Below the pieces are notes generated by a model that was given only the letters and a program-made list of their open reading frames with translations, ran no database searches and had not been told where the DNA came from. This document shows, one piece after another, positions 1 through 7,536 of a DNA stretch of 64,000 bases (positions are counted from its first letter, which is position 1; each line of letters opens with the position of its first letter). The position numbers and the translations under genes were made by a program. The DNA is from Allobosea sp. Root381. Its GTDB lineage: Bacteria > Pseudomonadota > Alphaproteobacteria > Rhizobiales > Beijerinckiaceae. The DNA lies in assembly GCF_001429395.1 (NCBI RefSeq), contig NZ_LMJT01000014.1, forward strand, positions 1 to 64,000, written 5' to 3'.

Positions 1-285
1 ACAGAAGCCACCAGACTGCGAAGAGAAGCGTGACCCGCGTGAACGAGCCCCGGCACAGGCTGCAATCCGAGCTTGACCCAACTGCCCGATTAGAGAAGCG
101 GGCATTGAGCCACTGCCCGGAAGCGGACATTCTGCACTGAAGGGCTGAATGGCAGCTCTCGACCTTTTCCTTCGAAGGATTTTCAAGTGGCGATGAGGGA
201 GTATTGCCCTCGACCGATCGATGTCCGCCGGAGGCCAACCCTCTTCACTCAACCGTACTACTGCTCGCCGGAACCGGGCCAATCC
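1..285. other. Left-edge intergenic region, no gene seen
   Basis: I find no convincing start, ribosome binding site or conserved protein in this stretch. It lies downstream of the minus-strand AroE-like gene. The only recognisable item is one copy of a 17-bp motif shared with two other gene-poor spots in the window. A gene may continue beyond the left edge, but nothing here shows one. Confidence 0.5.
114..130 (+). repeat. 17-bp dispersed motif, copy 1
   Basis: TGCCCGGAAGCGGACAT. Near-identical copies occur at 11827-11843 and 15880-15896, all in gene-poor DNA. The shared core is GRAAGCGGACAT. Its role is unknown; it could be the remnant of a decayed coding family or a short dispersed repeat. 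Confidence 0.6.
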
Positions 286-1122
286 TCAACCAATCGACCC
301 GATAGACCCGCCAGTGGGGTCGAATCCCAAGAACCGTAGGATTGCCTTCGTCTGGGCAGCGACCATCGCACTGCCGCCGGCATGACGGCAGCCAAGCCTT
401 GCCGCAGCCTGCTGAAGCGGCGTTTCGGGCTTCGTCACGATGTCAATGACCGCGGTGCTGGCGGACAAGCGGCTGATGTCGATCGGGAGGCCATCCTCCG
501 GTGCCATGCCGACCGGCGTGGCATGGACGAGCAGGTCGAGCGTACCGACATCGAACGAGCCCGGAACCGGCGCGAGCGCCCCGAAGCTCGCGACGCGTCT
601 GCAGAGCTCATCCGCCCGTTCGCGATCGCGGTCCATGATCGCGAGGCAGGCGACGCCGGCATCCGCCAGCGCGAAGGCGATCGCCGCCCCCGCGCCGCCG
701 GCCCCGATCAATCCGACGTTAAGCCCACGCGGCGAGACGCCGAGGCTCTCGACCGCGCCAATCAGCCCCTCGCCGTCGAAGATGTCGCCGATCCAACGCC
801 CCTCGGGCGTCCGTTTCGCGGCATTGACCGCGCCGACGGCGCGCGCGCGGGTGCTGATCTCGTCGAGCCGCGGCATCAGCCGCTCCTTGTAGGGCATGGT
901 GACGACGAGCCCGTCGAGATTGGCGAGCGCCATCACGCCGCCGATGCCGGCATCGAAATCCTCCTGCCGCAGATGGAACGGCACGAGGACCGCGTCATGG
1001 CCGCCGGCTGCAAGGAGCGGATTGAAATTCTGAGGCGATTTCGCGTGGATGACGGGATCGCCCAGGAAGCCGAGAAGGCGGGTGGCGCCGCTGATGGCGG
1101 GGGAGGGGGCGTCGGCAAGCAT
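286..1122 (-). CDS. Shikimate dehydrogenase-like NAD(P)-dependent oxidoreductase
   Basis: The protein has 278 residues, the usual AroE length, with both AroE domains. The N-terminal substrate domain has GDPVIHAKSP (residues 21-30) and VTMPYKE, containing the catalytic Lys79. N100 and the catalytic Asp116 (GDIFDGEG) are also present. A Rossmann motif GAGGAGAA follows, and the C-terminal half has TPVGM. Two residues that contact shikimate in true AroE differ: the first Ser of the S-K-S motif is Ala27, and the Thr before the catalytic Asp is Phe115. The reductase fold and acid/base pair are therefore retained while the substrate pocket is altered. It is the last gene of a minus-strand run SDR, DUF4286-like, LacI and this gene, 40 bp after the LacI gene, so a catabolic role in that pathway is more likely than aromatic biosynthesis. 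The family call is firm; the substrate is unknown. Confidence 0.85.
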   Translation of the reverse strand: MLADAPSPAISGATRLLGFLGDPVIHAKSPQNFNPLLAAGGHDAVLVPFHLRQEDFDAGIGGVMALANLDGLVVTMPYKERLMPRLDEISTRARAVGAVNAAKRTPEGRWIGDIFDGEGLIGAVESLGVSPRGLNVGLIGAGGAGAAIAFALADAGVACLAIMDRDRERADELCRRVASFGALAPVPGSFDVGTLDLLVHATPVGMAPEDGLPIDISRLSASTAVIDIVTKPETPLQQAAARLGCRHAGGSAMVAAQTKAILRFLGFDPTGGSIGSIG

Positions 1123-1162
1123 CGCGGCGGCCTTTCAATGCAGAATGGAAGTACTGATGCCG

Positions 1163-2242
1163 CTATGCGGCGGGAGCCGGTCCGGACGATTTCCGGATCA
1201 CCAGCTCGGCCTCGGCCTCGAGCGGCGCCGAATGGCTTCGCCCTTCGAGCCGCGCGATCAGGACGCGCGCCGCGATCCGGCCGATCTCGGCGCTGGGCAC
1301 GCGCACCGTCGTGATCGGCACCGGCAGGTGGCTCATGATCTCGATATCGTCGTAGCCGACGATGGACAGTTCGTCGGGCAGGCGCACGCCCATGGACTGG
1401 GCTTCGAGAACGGCGCCGACCGCGAGATGCGCGTTGCCGCAGACCACCGCGGTCGGCCTCGGATCGGTCTGCATCAGCTTGCGGAACAGGCTGCGCCCTT
1501 CGGCGATCGACCACTCGCCCATGGCGAAATGCTGGGGGCGCACCGCAAGCCCGCGCAGGGACAAGGCGTCGCGCACGCCATCCAGCCGGGCGCTGGCGCG
1601 ATCATTGTTGCGGGTCGACTGCGCGATCACCGCGAAGCGGACATGGCCGAGATCGGCCAGATAGTCCGTCATCATCATCAGGGCCTTGCGGTTGTCGGGC
1701 CCGATGCAGTTTCCATGCGTCGCGGGGTCGTAGACGAAGGTGTTGACGAACGGCACCTGCCGTCGCGCCAGCAAGGTCTCCAGTTCGGGATGATGAGCCT
1801 GCCCGACCAGGATCATCCCATCGACGCCGCGCTCGACGAATTTGCGGACCTGATGCAGTTCGAGATCGGGTTCGTATTCGGAACAGGCGAGCAGCAGCGT
1901 ATAGCCGGCCTGCGACAGTTCCGACTGGATCGCCTGCGTCGCCTGGGCAAAATCACCGATCGACAGCGCCGGAAAGACCGCGCCGATGGTCTGCGAGCGG
2001 CGCGTGCTCAGCGCCCGTGCCGCGCCATCGGGCACCCAGCCGAGTTCCTTGACGGCGGCTGCGATGCGTTCCCGCAGATCGGCGGAAACCACCTCGGGAT
2101 TGTTGATGGCGCGCGAGACGGTCGCCGTCGAAACGCCGGCCACGCGCGCGACCTCGCGCAGCCCGACGCTGCGGCCTGCTTCGCTCGCGGCCGGAGCGGC
2201 GCCGGCTCCGGCGACGACGGGTTGGGCCTTCACCCTCGGCAT
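1163..2242 (-). CDS. LacI-family transcriptional regulator
   Basis: The protein has 359 residues. A DNA-binding helix-turn-helix follows a roughly 25-residue Ala-rich leader (VGLREVARVAGVSTATVSRA, about residues 27-46), then a hinge with ALSTRRSQTIG, then a periplasmic-binding-protein-like effector domain to the C-terminus (VVCGNAHLAVG, VGYDDIEIMSHLP). The ATG start is preceded by AGGAG at a slightly long spacing. The gene sits in the minus-strand run between a DUF4286-like gene and the AroE-like gene. Palindromes of LacI type occur at 3798-3817 and 6474-6493, in the two divergent promoter regions of the cluster, so this protein is the likely repressor of the whole locus, responding to a pathway metabolite. 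That assignment is inference from position and site type. Confidence 0.93.
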   Translation of the reverse strand: MPRVKAQPVVAGAGAAPAASEAGRSVGLREVARVAGVSTATVSRAINNPEVVSADLRERIAAAVKELGWVPDGAARALSTRRSQTIGAVFPALSIGDFAQATQAIQSELSQAGYTLLLACSEYEPDLELHQVRKFVERGVDGMILVGQAHHPELETLLARRQVPFVNTFVYDPATHGNCIGPDNRKALMMMTDYLADLGHVRFAVIAQSTRNNDRASARLDGVRDALSLRGLAVRPQHFAMGEWSIAEGRSLFRKLMQTDPRPTAVVCGNAHLAVGAVLEAQSMGVRLPDELSIVGYDDIEIMSHLPVPITTVRVPSAEIGRIAARVLIARLEGRSHSAPLEAEAELVIRKSSGPAPAA

Positions 2243-2278
2243 CTCGTTCGGTCGCTCCTCATCGACGGCAAGCCCAAC

Positions 2279-2968
2279 TCAGTCGAGTTGCTGCTTCGCG
2301 AGCCCGTATTGCAGTCGATAGATGCCACAATCGCGCGGCGCATCGTAGCCCGTCGCGATCGTCGACAGGGCCTGGGGTGAAGCTGCCGCGCTCAGCGCAT
2401 CCTCCAGCGCCTCGCGCTCCAGCGCCTCGACCAGCAGGATCCAGTCGGCGGTCGCATCGGGTTGGCTGCGCAGGTCCTTTTCCGCCGTCTGGCCGTTGCT
2501 GCCGCCGCCCTGTCCTTCGAGCAGATGCACGCCGACGATGGCCGGTTCGGCAGCGAGCGCCGTCAGCAGGGGGCGCATCGCCCCGACGAAGGCCAGCGGA
2601 TCCCCCTTCGCCACGAGCCGCAGCGTGGCGAGCCAGGCGCCGTCTCCCAGCCCGAGGCTGACCGAAACGCTGCAGACCGTCCGCGAGGTATCGCAGAAGT
2701 GCCGCACGACGCGCTTCGTCCAGTCGGACGGCGCATTGAGGCGCGCGACATAATCCGGCGAAACCAGCGTCGCGGGCGTCTCGACCTCGTAGAAATTGAA
2801 GTATTTGGGGTGCCCGGCCTCGGCGACATAGCGCCGTCCGCGCAGGAAGCCCGGCACCGCGATGCGTTCGGGAATATGCTCTCGCATGTGCCAGGCGACG
2901 AAGTCGGCCTCCGCCTCCGCGGCGATGCCGTTCCAGATCGCCAGCACGCCCTTGCCTGCCAATGCCAC
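2279..2968 (-). CDS. DUF4286-like protein of unknown function
   Basis: A GTG start at 2968 is chosen because AGGGAGAG precedes it closely and because longer frames run into the neighbouring SDR gene. The product has 229 residues. The N-terminal part (IWNGIAAEAEADFVAWH, followed by REHIPERIAVPGFLRGRRY) resembles the DUF4286 / EthD-like dimeric alpha-beta barrel family, and the C-terminal half may be a second copy of the fold. No catalytic motif is evident. EthD-like proteins often accompany degradation pathways of aromatic or polyketide-like compounds. The gene lies 13 bp after the SDR and 36 bp before the LacI regulator, which fits a shared transcript. Its biochemical role is unknown. Confidence 0.7.
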   Translation of the reverse strand: MALAGKGVLAIWNGIAAEAEADFVAWHMREHIPERIAVPGFLRGRRYVAEAGHPKYFNFYEVETPATLVSPDYVARLNAPSDWTKRVVRHFCDTSRTVCSVSVSLGLGDGAWLATLRLVAKGDPLAFVGAMRPLLTALAAEPAIVGVHLLEGQGGGSNGQTAEKDLRSQPDATADWILLVEALEREALEDALSAAASPQALSTIATGYDAPRDCGIYRLQYGLAKQQLD

Positions 2969-2981
2969 GTCTCTCTCCCTC

Positions 2982-3725
2982 TCAGACCTGGTGAAGCTGC
3001 ATGCCGCCGCCGACATCGATGTGGATGCCGGTGGCATAGGGGATCGCCCCGCTCGCCAGCGCCGCGACGGTGCGGCCGATATCCGCGGGCTCGCCCCAGC
3101 GCCCCATCGGGATGCCGCCCTCGGCCAGCAGCGCATCGTATTTGGCCGTGGCCGGCGCGGTCATGGCGGTGCGGATCACGCCCGGTCGGACCTCGAAGAC
3201 CGCGATACCCTCGCCTGCGAGACGGGCTGCGAAGAGCTTGCCCATCATCGCCACGCCGGCCTTGCTGATGCAGTAATCGGCCCGGTTCTCGCCGACGATC
3301 TCGGCATTGGCCGAGCCGATGAAGACGATCGAGCCCGGCTTCCCCGGCGCCTCGGCAAGGCGCCTGCGGGCGAAGGCCTGCGTCAGGAAGAAGCCGGCCC
3401 GCAAGTTGATCGCCAGCGTGCGGTCATAGCTGTCCGGGCCGAGATCGAGCAGGTCTCCCCGCTGCAGCGAGGTCACTCCGGCATTGTTGACGAGGCATTC
3501 GGGCTCGCCGAGATCGGCGGCGATCCGTTCGAGCAGGGCTGCGTGGCCTCCGATCTCGGCGACGTCGCACGGATAATAGGCCCCCGCCGCTTCAGCGCCG
3601 TCGATCGCTTCCGGCTCCGCCTCCAGGCTGACCCGGGCGACGGCGAAGCCGGCATCCGCGAGGGACTGCGCGATGGCGAGGCCGATCCCGCGCCCGGCCC
3701 CGGTGACGATCGCGACACGGCTCAT
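2982..3725 (-). CDS. SDR-family oxidoreductase
   Basis: This is a classical short-chain dehydrogenase of 247 residues starting MSRVAIVTGAGRGIG. It has the TGxxxGIG cofactor motif, the NNAG motif (VNNAGVT) and the catalytic YxxxK (YCISK). The start at 3725 is supported by GGAGGCGAAGG just upstream; longer frames add a non-conserved Arg-rich leader. It is the first gene of the minus-strand arm and diverges from the CoA-transferase across a promoter region carrying a LacI-type palindrome. It probably oxidises or reduces a hydroxyl or keto intermediate of the same pathway; the substrate cannot be read from sequence. The C-terminal GGG motif (IDVGGGMQLHQV) is typical of 3-oxoacyl reductase-like SDRs. 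Confidence 0.9.
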   Translation of the reverse strand: MSRVAIVTGAGRGIGLAIAQSLADAGFAVARVSLEAEPEAIDGAEAAGAYYPCDVAEIGGHAALLERIAADLGEPECLVNNAGVTSLQRGDLLDLGPDSYDRTLAINLRAGFFLTQAFARRRLAEAPGKPGSIVFIGSANAEIVGENRADYCISKAGVAMMGKLFAARLAGEGIAVFEVRPGVIRTAMTAPATAKYDALLAEGGIPMGRWGEPADIGRTVAALASGAIPYATGIHIDVGGGMQLHQV

Positions 3726-3774
3726 CCTTCGCCTCCACGATGCGCGCACATGACGGCCGAGACTGCACAGCGAC

Positions 3775-3803
3775 TTGACATTCGGCATCTCCAAACTTTA
3801 TGC
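3775..3803 (+). promoter_or_regulatory. Predicted sigma-70-type promoter
   Basis: TTGACA at 3775-3780 is separated by 17 bp from TTATGC at 3798-3803, upstream of the CoA-transferase start at 3871. The -10 hexamer overlaps a LacI-type palindrome, which would let a repressor block RNA polymerase. Predicted from sequence only. Confidence 0.5.
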
Positions 3804-3817
3804 AACCGGTTACAAAA
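3798..3817. promoter_or_regulatory. LacI-type operator, site 1
   Basis: The core is TGCAACCGGTTACA with a central CCGG; 8 of 10 base pairs across the 20-bp window are symmetrical. It shares the pattern TG-AA-CGG-TACA with the site at 6474-6493. A second partial AACCGG half-site lies 12 bp further on (3816-3821), close to one helical turn away. The probable ligand is the LacI-family protein encoded at 1163-2242. The position between SDR and CoA-transferase would control both arms. Confidence 0.65.
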
Positions 3818-3870
3818 CCGGCTGCAAAAGTCAATCACGTCAGAGCCGGATAGGCTTCGGGAGCGAGACG

Positions 3871-5499
3871 ATGAAGGTGATCAGCGCGAGCGAGGTAGCC
3901 TCGCTCATCCAGCCCGGCGACAGCATTCTCGTCAGCGGCTCGGGCGGCGGGCACAGTGTTCCCGAGGCGATCCTCGAGGCGGTCGAGGCGCGCTTCCTGG
4001 AGAGCGGTGCGCCGCGCGACCTCACCCTGATCCATGCCGTCGGCATCGGCGACCGCAAGCTGAAGGGCGCGGCGCGCTTCCGCCATCCCGGCATGCTGAA
4101 GCGCAGCATCACCGGCGCGCTGGTCGATTCGCCGCCATTGATCGAGCTGGCGCAGAAGGACCTGATCGAATCCTACACGCTGCCCCAGGGCGTGATCGCG
4201 CAGATGACCCGCGAGATCGCCGCCGGGCGCCCCGGTCTGATTACCAAGACGGGGCTCCACACCTTCGTCGACCCGCGCCAGCGCGGCGCAAGGCAGAGCC
4301 CGAGCGCGCGCGAGGATCTGGTCGAGCTGCTCGATATCGCCGGCGAGGAATGGCTGCGCTTCAAGCCTTTCCCCCTCGATATCGTGCTGCTGCGCGGCAC
4401 CAGCGCCGACGAGGACGGCAACATCAGCATGGAGCAGGAGGCGATCCCCGGCGAGATGCTGTCCTCGGCCCAGGCCGGGCGCCGTCTCGGCGCCGCGGTC
4501 GTCGTCCAGGTCAAGCGCCTCGCCCGGAGCGGCACGCTGCCCCAGCGCAGCGTCAAGATTCCAGGCGTTCTGGTCGATTACGTCGTCGTCGACGAGAACC
4601 AGCGCCAGACCTATTGGAGCGACTACAATCCGAGCTATTCCGGCGAGATGCGCATCCCGCTCGAAGGCATGCGCAGGTTGCCTTTCACCGAGCGCAAGAT
4701 CGTCGCCCGCCGCGCGGCGATGGAGATCTCGCCCGGCGCGATCTGCAATCTCGGCGCCGGCATCTCGACCGGCGTCTCGGCGGTCGCGGCGGAGGAGGGC
4801 TTCCTCGACGAGATCGTGCTGACCAACGAGCAGGGCTATATCGGCGGCGCGCCGGTGACCGGCCCGGATTCCGGCGCCGCGCAGAACTACGATGCCGTGG
4901 TCGACCAGCCCTATCAGTTCGACTTCTACGACGGCGGCGGGCTCGACATCGCCTTCCTTTCCTTCGCCGAGGTCGATGCGCAGGGTCACGTCAATGTCAG
5001 CCGCTTCGGCGACACCATCGTCGGCATCGGCGGCTTCGTGAACATCAGCCAGAACGCCCGCAAGGTCGTCTTCAGCGGCACCTTCACCGCCGGCGGCCTG
5101 CAGATCGCGACCCGGGACGGCAAGCTGCAGATCCTGCAGGAGGGCCGCAGCCGCAAATTCGTCCAGGACGTCGAGCAGATCTGTTACAACGGCAGCTTCG
5201 CCCGCGAGCAGGGGCGCGTCGCGATCTTCGTCACCGAGCGGGCCGTCTTCCGCGTCGGGGCTGCCGGTCTCGAGCTCTTCGAGATCGCGCCCGGGATCGA
5301 CATCGAGCGCGACATCTTCCCGCATATGGCGTTCCGCCCGGCGATCGCGTCCGACCTCAGGACGATGGATGCCCGGCTCTTCCTGCCCGAGCCCATGGGG
5401 CTGAAGCGCGATATCGTGGCGCGGGGCTCGCAGGCACGCCAGCCGAGGCGTCGGCTCGGCGCCGAGCATCAGGCCCGGAAGGTGACGGAGCCGGCCTAG
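3871..5499 (+). CDS. Acetate/3-ketoacid-type family I CoA-transferase
   Basis: The ATG at 3871 follows GGGAGCG, giving 542 residues, the size of the single-chain YdiF-like CoA-transferases in which both subunit-type domains are fused. The N-terminal domain has GDSILVSGSGGG. The C-terminal domain has NLGAGIS and LTNEQGYIGG, whose Glu (about residue 320) aligns with the active-site glutamate that forms the glutamyl-CoA thioester. The enzyme would move CoA from a donor such as acetyl-CoA to a carboxylic acid, the activation step for the acid imported by the linked ABC transporter. It is directly downstream of the operator-promoter at 3775-3817. Its stop overlaps the stop of the convergent PanE-like gene through a shared CTAG. 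Confidence 0.9.
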   Translation: MKVISASEVASLIQPGDSILVSGSGGGHSVPEAILEAVEARFLESGAPRDLTLIHAVGIGDRKLKGAARFRHPGMLKRSITGALVDSPPLIELAQKDLIESYTLPQGVIAQMTREIAAGRPGLITKTGLHTFVDPRQRGARQSPSAREDLVELLDIAGEEWLRFKPFPLDIVLLRGTSADEDGNISMEQEAIPGEMLSSAQAGRRLGAAVVVQVKRLARSGTLPQRSVKIPGVLVDYVVVDENQRQTYWSDYNPSYSGEMRIPLEGMRRLPFTERKIVARRAAMEISPGAICNLGAGISTGVSAVAAEEGFLDEIVLTNEQGYIGGAPVTGPDSGAAQNYDAVVDQPYQFDFYDGGGLDIAFLSFAEVDAQGHVNVSRFGDTIVGIGGFVNISQNARKVVFSGTFTAGGLQIATRDGKLQILQEGRSRKFVQDVEQICYNGSFAREQGRVAIFVTERAVFRVGAAGLELFEIAPGIDIERDIFPHMAFRPAIASDLRTMDARLFLPEPMGLKRDIVARGSQARQPRRRLGAEHQARKVTEPA

Positions 5500-6431
5500 T
5501 CCACGCCGGCAGCCGCCTCCAACCCCAGCACCAGCGCCGCCAGCGCCTCCAATGTCGGCGTCGGCACGCCCTTCGTCCGCCCGCGTTCGATCACGCAGAG
5601 ATAGATCGCCTCGACCTCGCTCGGCCGGCCGGCCTCGATGTCGCGGCGCATGCTGGTCTTGTTGCGCGCGGCCCCGCTCGCGACGATCCCGTCGAAGATC
5701 GCGTAGCGGGTCTGCGGTGGCAGAGACACGCCGCAGGCCTCGGCCACCGCGGCCGCCTCGTCCATCGCCCGGCGCGCCACGGCCGCCAGCGCCGGGATGC
5801 CAGCCACGCCGCCGATGGTCAGCCCGGTCAGGCCGCTGGTCGCCGACATCGCGACGTTCAGCAGCAGCTTGCGCCATTTCTCCGCGAGGATCCCGGCGCT
5901 GGCGCGGGTCGGTATGCCGTGAGCGCTCATCAGCGCGGCCAACGCCTCGGCCCGCGGCGACAGGCCGCCGCTCAGCTCGCCCAGCACCGTCGGCAGGGCT
6001 GCATAGTTGCGCACCACGCCCGGTCCTTCCAGGGTCGCGCCGAGCGAGGTCAGGCCGCCGAGCACTGCGCCTCTGCCCAATGCCTCCGCCATGATCTCCT
6101 CGTTGCCGAGCCCGTTCTGGAAGCTGACGGCGAGCGAGCCCATGCCCATCAGCGGCGCGACCGCGGCACTGACCGCGCGCGTCGCATGGGCCTTGCACTG
6201 GACGAAAACGACGTCGGCCGGCGCGATCTCGCCGGCGTCCGTCGCCGCGCCGATCGGCACCCGGCGCTCGCCGCCCTCGCCGACGATCAGCAGTCCGCGC
6301 TCGCGGATCGCGGCGACATGCGCTTCGCGGCGGGCGAGCAGGGTGACCAGCAGTCCACGCTCCGCCAGCAGGCCGCCGAACAGGCAGCCCATGGCGCCGG
6401 CGCCGGCTATCACGACATGCGGATTTCCCAT
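5496..6431 (-). CDS. 2-dehydropantoate 2-reductase family (PanE/ApbA-like) oxidoreductase
   Basis: The protein has 311 residues. The N-terminal Rossmann motif is GAGAMGCLFG. The family lysine is in VQCKAHATRA, FQNGLGNEE stands for the SQNGLGN motif, EKWRKLLLN carries the second lysine, and TKGVPTPT is near the end. GAGGGG precedes the start at suitable spacing. It lies tail-to-tail with the CoA-transferase, overlapping by 4 bp, and divergent from the ABC permease across a palindrome at 6474-6493. PanE makes pantoate in CoA synthesis, but many paralogues in catabolic loci reduce other 2-keto acids. A second paralogue is at 41145-42188, so at least one is probably not the biosynthetic enzyme. 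The context suggests a catabolic 2-oxoacid reductase. Confidence 0.85.
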   Translation of the reverse strand: MGNPHVVIAGAGAMGCLFGGLLAERGLLVTLLARREAHVAAIRERGLLIVGEGGERRVPIGAATDAGEIAPADVVFVQCKAHATRAVSAAVAPLMGMGSLAVSFQNGLGNEEIMAEALGRGAVLGGLTSLGATLEGPGVVRNYAALPTVLGELSGGLSPRAEALAALMSAHGIPTRASAGILAEKWRKLLLNVAMSATSGLTGLTIGGVAGIPALAAVARRAMDEAAAVAEACGVSLPPQTRYAIFDGIVASGAARNKTSMRRDIEAGRPSEVEAIYLCVIERGRTKGVPTPTLEALAALVLGLEAAAGVD

Positions 6432-6473
6432 CGGGCTCGTTCCCCTCGCATCTTCGGCAGCCTTAGTCCGAGC

Positions 6474-6493
6474 AAATGTAAACGGCTACATTT
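6474..6493. promoter_or_regulatory. LacI-type operator, site 2
   Basis: The core is TGTAAACGGCTACA flanked by AAA and TTT; 8 of 10 pairs are symmetrical. It lies between the divergent PanE-like gene (start 6431) and the ABC permease (start 6626). It matches site 1 at 3798-3817 in spacing and core, so the same LacI-type regulator probably controls uptake and CoA activation together. Confidence 0.65.
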
Positions 6494-6625
6494 CACTTGT
6501 CATCGCTGCGAAGCTGGAATAGCGTTCAACGATCAAAGCGGGCGGGCGGCCAAATCTGCCGCACGCTAAGAAAGAAGCGCGCCCCTCGCGGAGACGTGCC
6601 GAGCGCAAGGAAGGAGAGCCGAGGA

Positions 6626-7471
6626 ATGGCTTCGCAAACGACGTCGCGTGCGGCGTCCGACTTCACCGTGTCCGCGGATGCGCCGCGCCGCCTTTCGCCC
6701 GGCATGCGCAGGCTGAGAGCGATCGGTTGGAGCCTGATCCCGCCGCTGACCTTCGTCGCCATCGTCGGGCTGTGGTCGGCGTCGATCCAGATCTTCAAGA
6801 TCCCGGCCTATCTCCTGCCCGCGCCGGGCGCGGTCTTCCAGCGGCTGGTCACCGATGCCGGCATGCTCTGGCTCAACGCCAAGGTCACGCTGACCGAGAT
6901 CGTGCTGGGCTTCGGGCTGACCGTCGTGGGGGCGATCCCGCTCGGGCTCCTCATCGCGCTCTCGCCGCTGGCGAGGCAGGCACTCTATCCGCCGATCATG
7001 CTGCTGCAGCTGGTGCCGAAGATCGCGGTCGCGCCGCTCTTCCTGGTCTGGCTTGGCTTCGGCATGGAGTCGAAGGTTTTGCTGACGGTGCTGATGACCT
7101 TCTTCCCGCTGCTGCTCGCCAGCATCAGCGGCTTCCAGATCCTCGATCAGCGGCTGCTCTACCTGACGCAGTCGATGGGCGCGAGCACCTGGCACACCTT
7201 CTGGTATCTGCGCTTTCCGGCGGCGCTCCCCGTGATCTTCTCCGGCGTCAAGACCTCGGCGACCATCGCCGCCACCGCCGCCATCGTCGCCGAGTTCGTC
7301 GGCGCCAACCAGGGCCTCGGCTACGTGCTGCTGCGCGGCACCAGCACGCTCGACATCGAGCTCACCTTCGCCGTGCTCGTCGTGCTCACCGTGATCGGCA
7401 TCATCATCAACTACGCCGTGGAACTCGCCGAATGGCTGATGACGCCGTGGCAGCGGTCCGGCGGCCGCTGA
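6626..7471 (+). CDS. ABC transporter permease, SsuC/TauC/ThiX type
   Basis: The ATG at 6626 is preceded by AAGGAGAG, giving 281 residues; longer frames add a non-conserved basic leader. About six membrane segments are evident, beginning near residue 30 (WSLIPPLTFVAIVGLWS). The cytoplasmic EAA loop is in the middle of the second half (QSMGASTWHTFWYLRFPAA). This is a BPD_transp_1 permease of the sulfonate/nitrate/taurine class, working as a homodimer in the inner membrane with the binding protein at 7537 and the ATPase at 9115. The operator at 6474-6493 lies upstream. The substrate is not determinable from the permease. Confidence 0.92.
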   Translation: MASQTTSRAASDFTVSADAPRRLSPGMRRLRAIGWSLIPPLTFVAIVGLWSASIQIFKIPAYLLPAPGAVFQRLVTDAGMLWLNAKVTLTEIVLGFGLTVVGAIPLGLLIALSPLARQALYPPIMLLQLVPKIAVAPLFLVWLGFGMESKVLLTVLMTFFPLLLASISGFQILDQRLLYLTQSMGASTWHTFWYLRFPAALPVIFSGVKTSATIAATAAIVAEFVGANQGLGYVLLRGTSTLDIELTFAVLVVLTVIGIIINYAVELAEWLMTPWQRSGGR

Positions 7472-7536
7472 CGGCGGCCAGGCGCCGCGCCCTTGAAGAA
7501 CGACAACAGAAACCAAGAACACAGGGAGGAATTGTC

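Noticed and set aside
2862-6569. A very long open frame antisense or out of frame to several genes
   Set aside because: It is a GC-rich shadow of the SDR, CoA-transferase and PanE-like genes; its translation is Arg/Pro-rich without any conserved motif.
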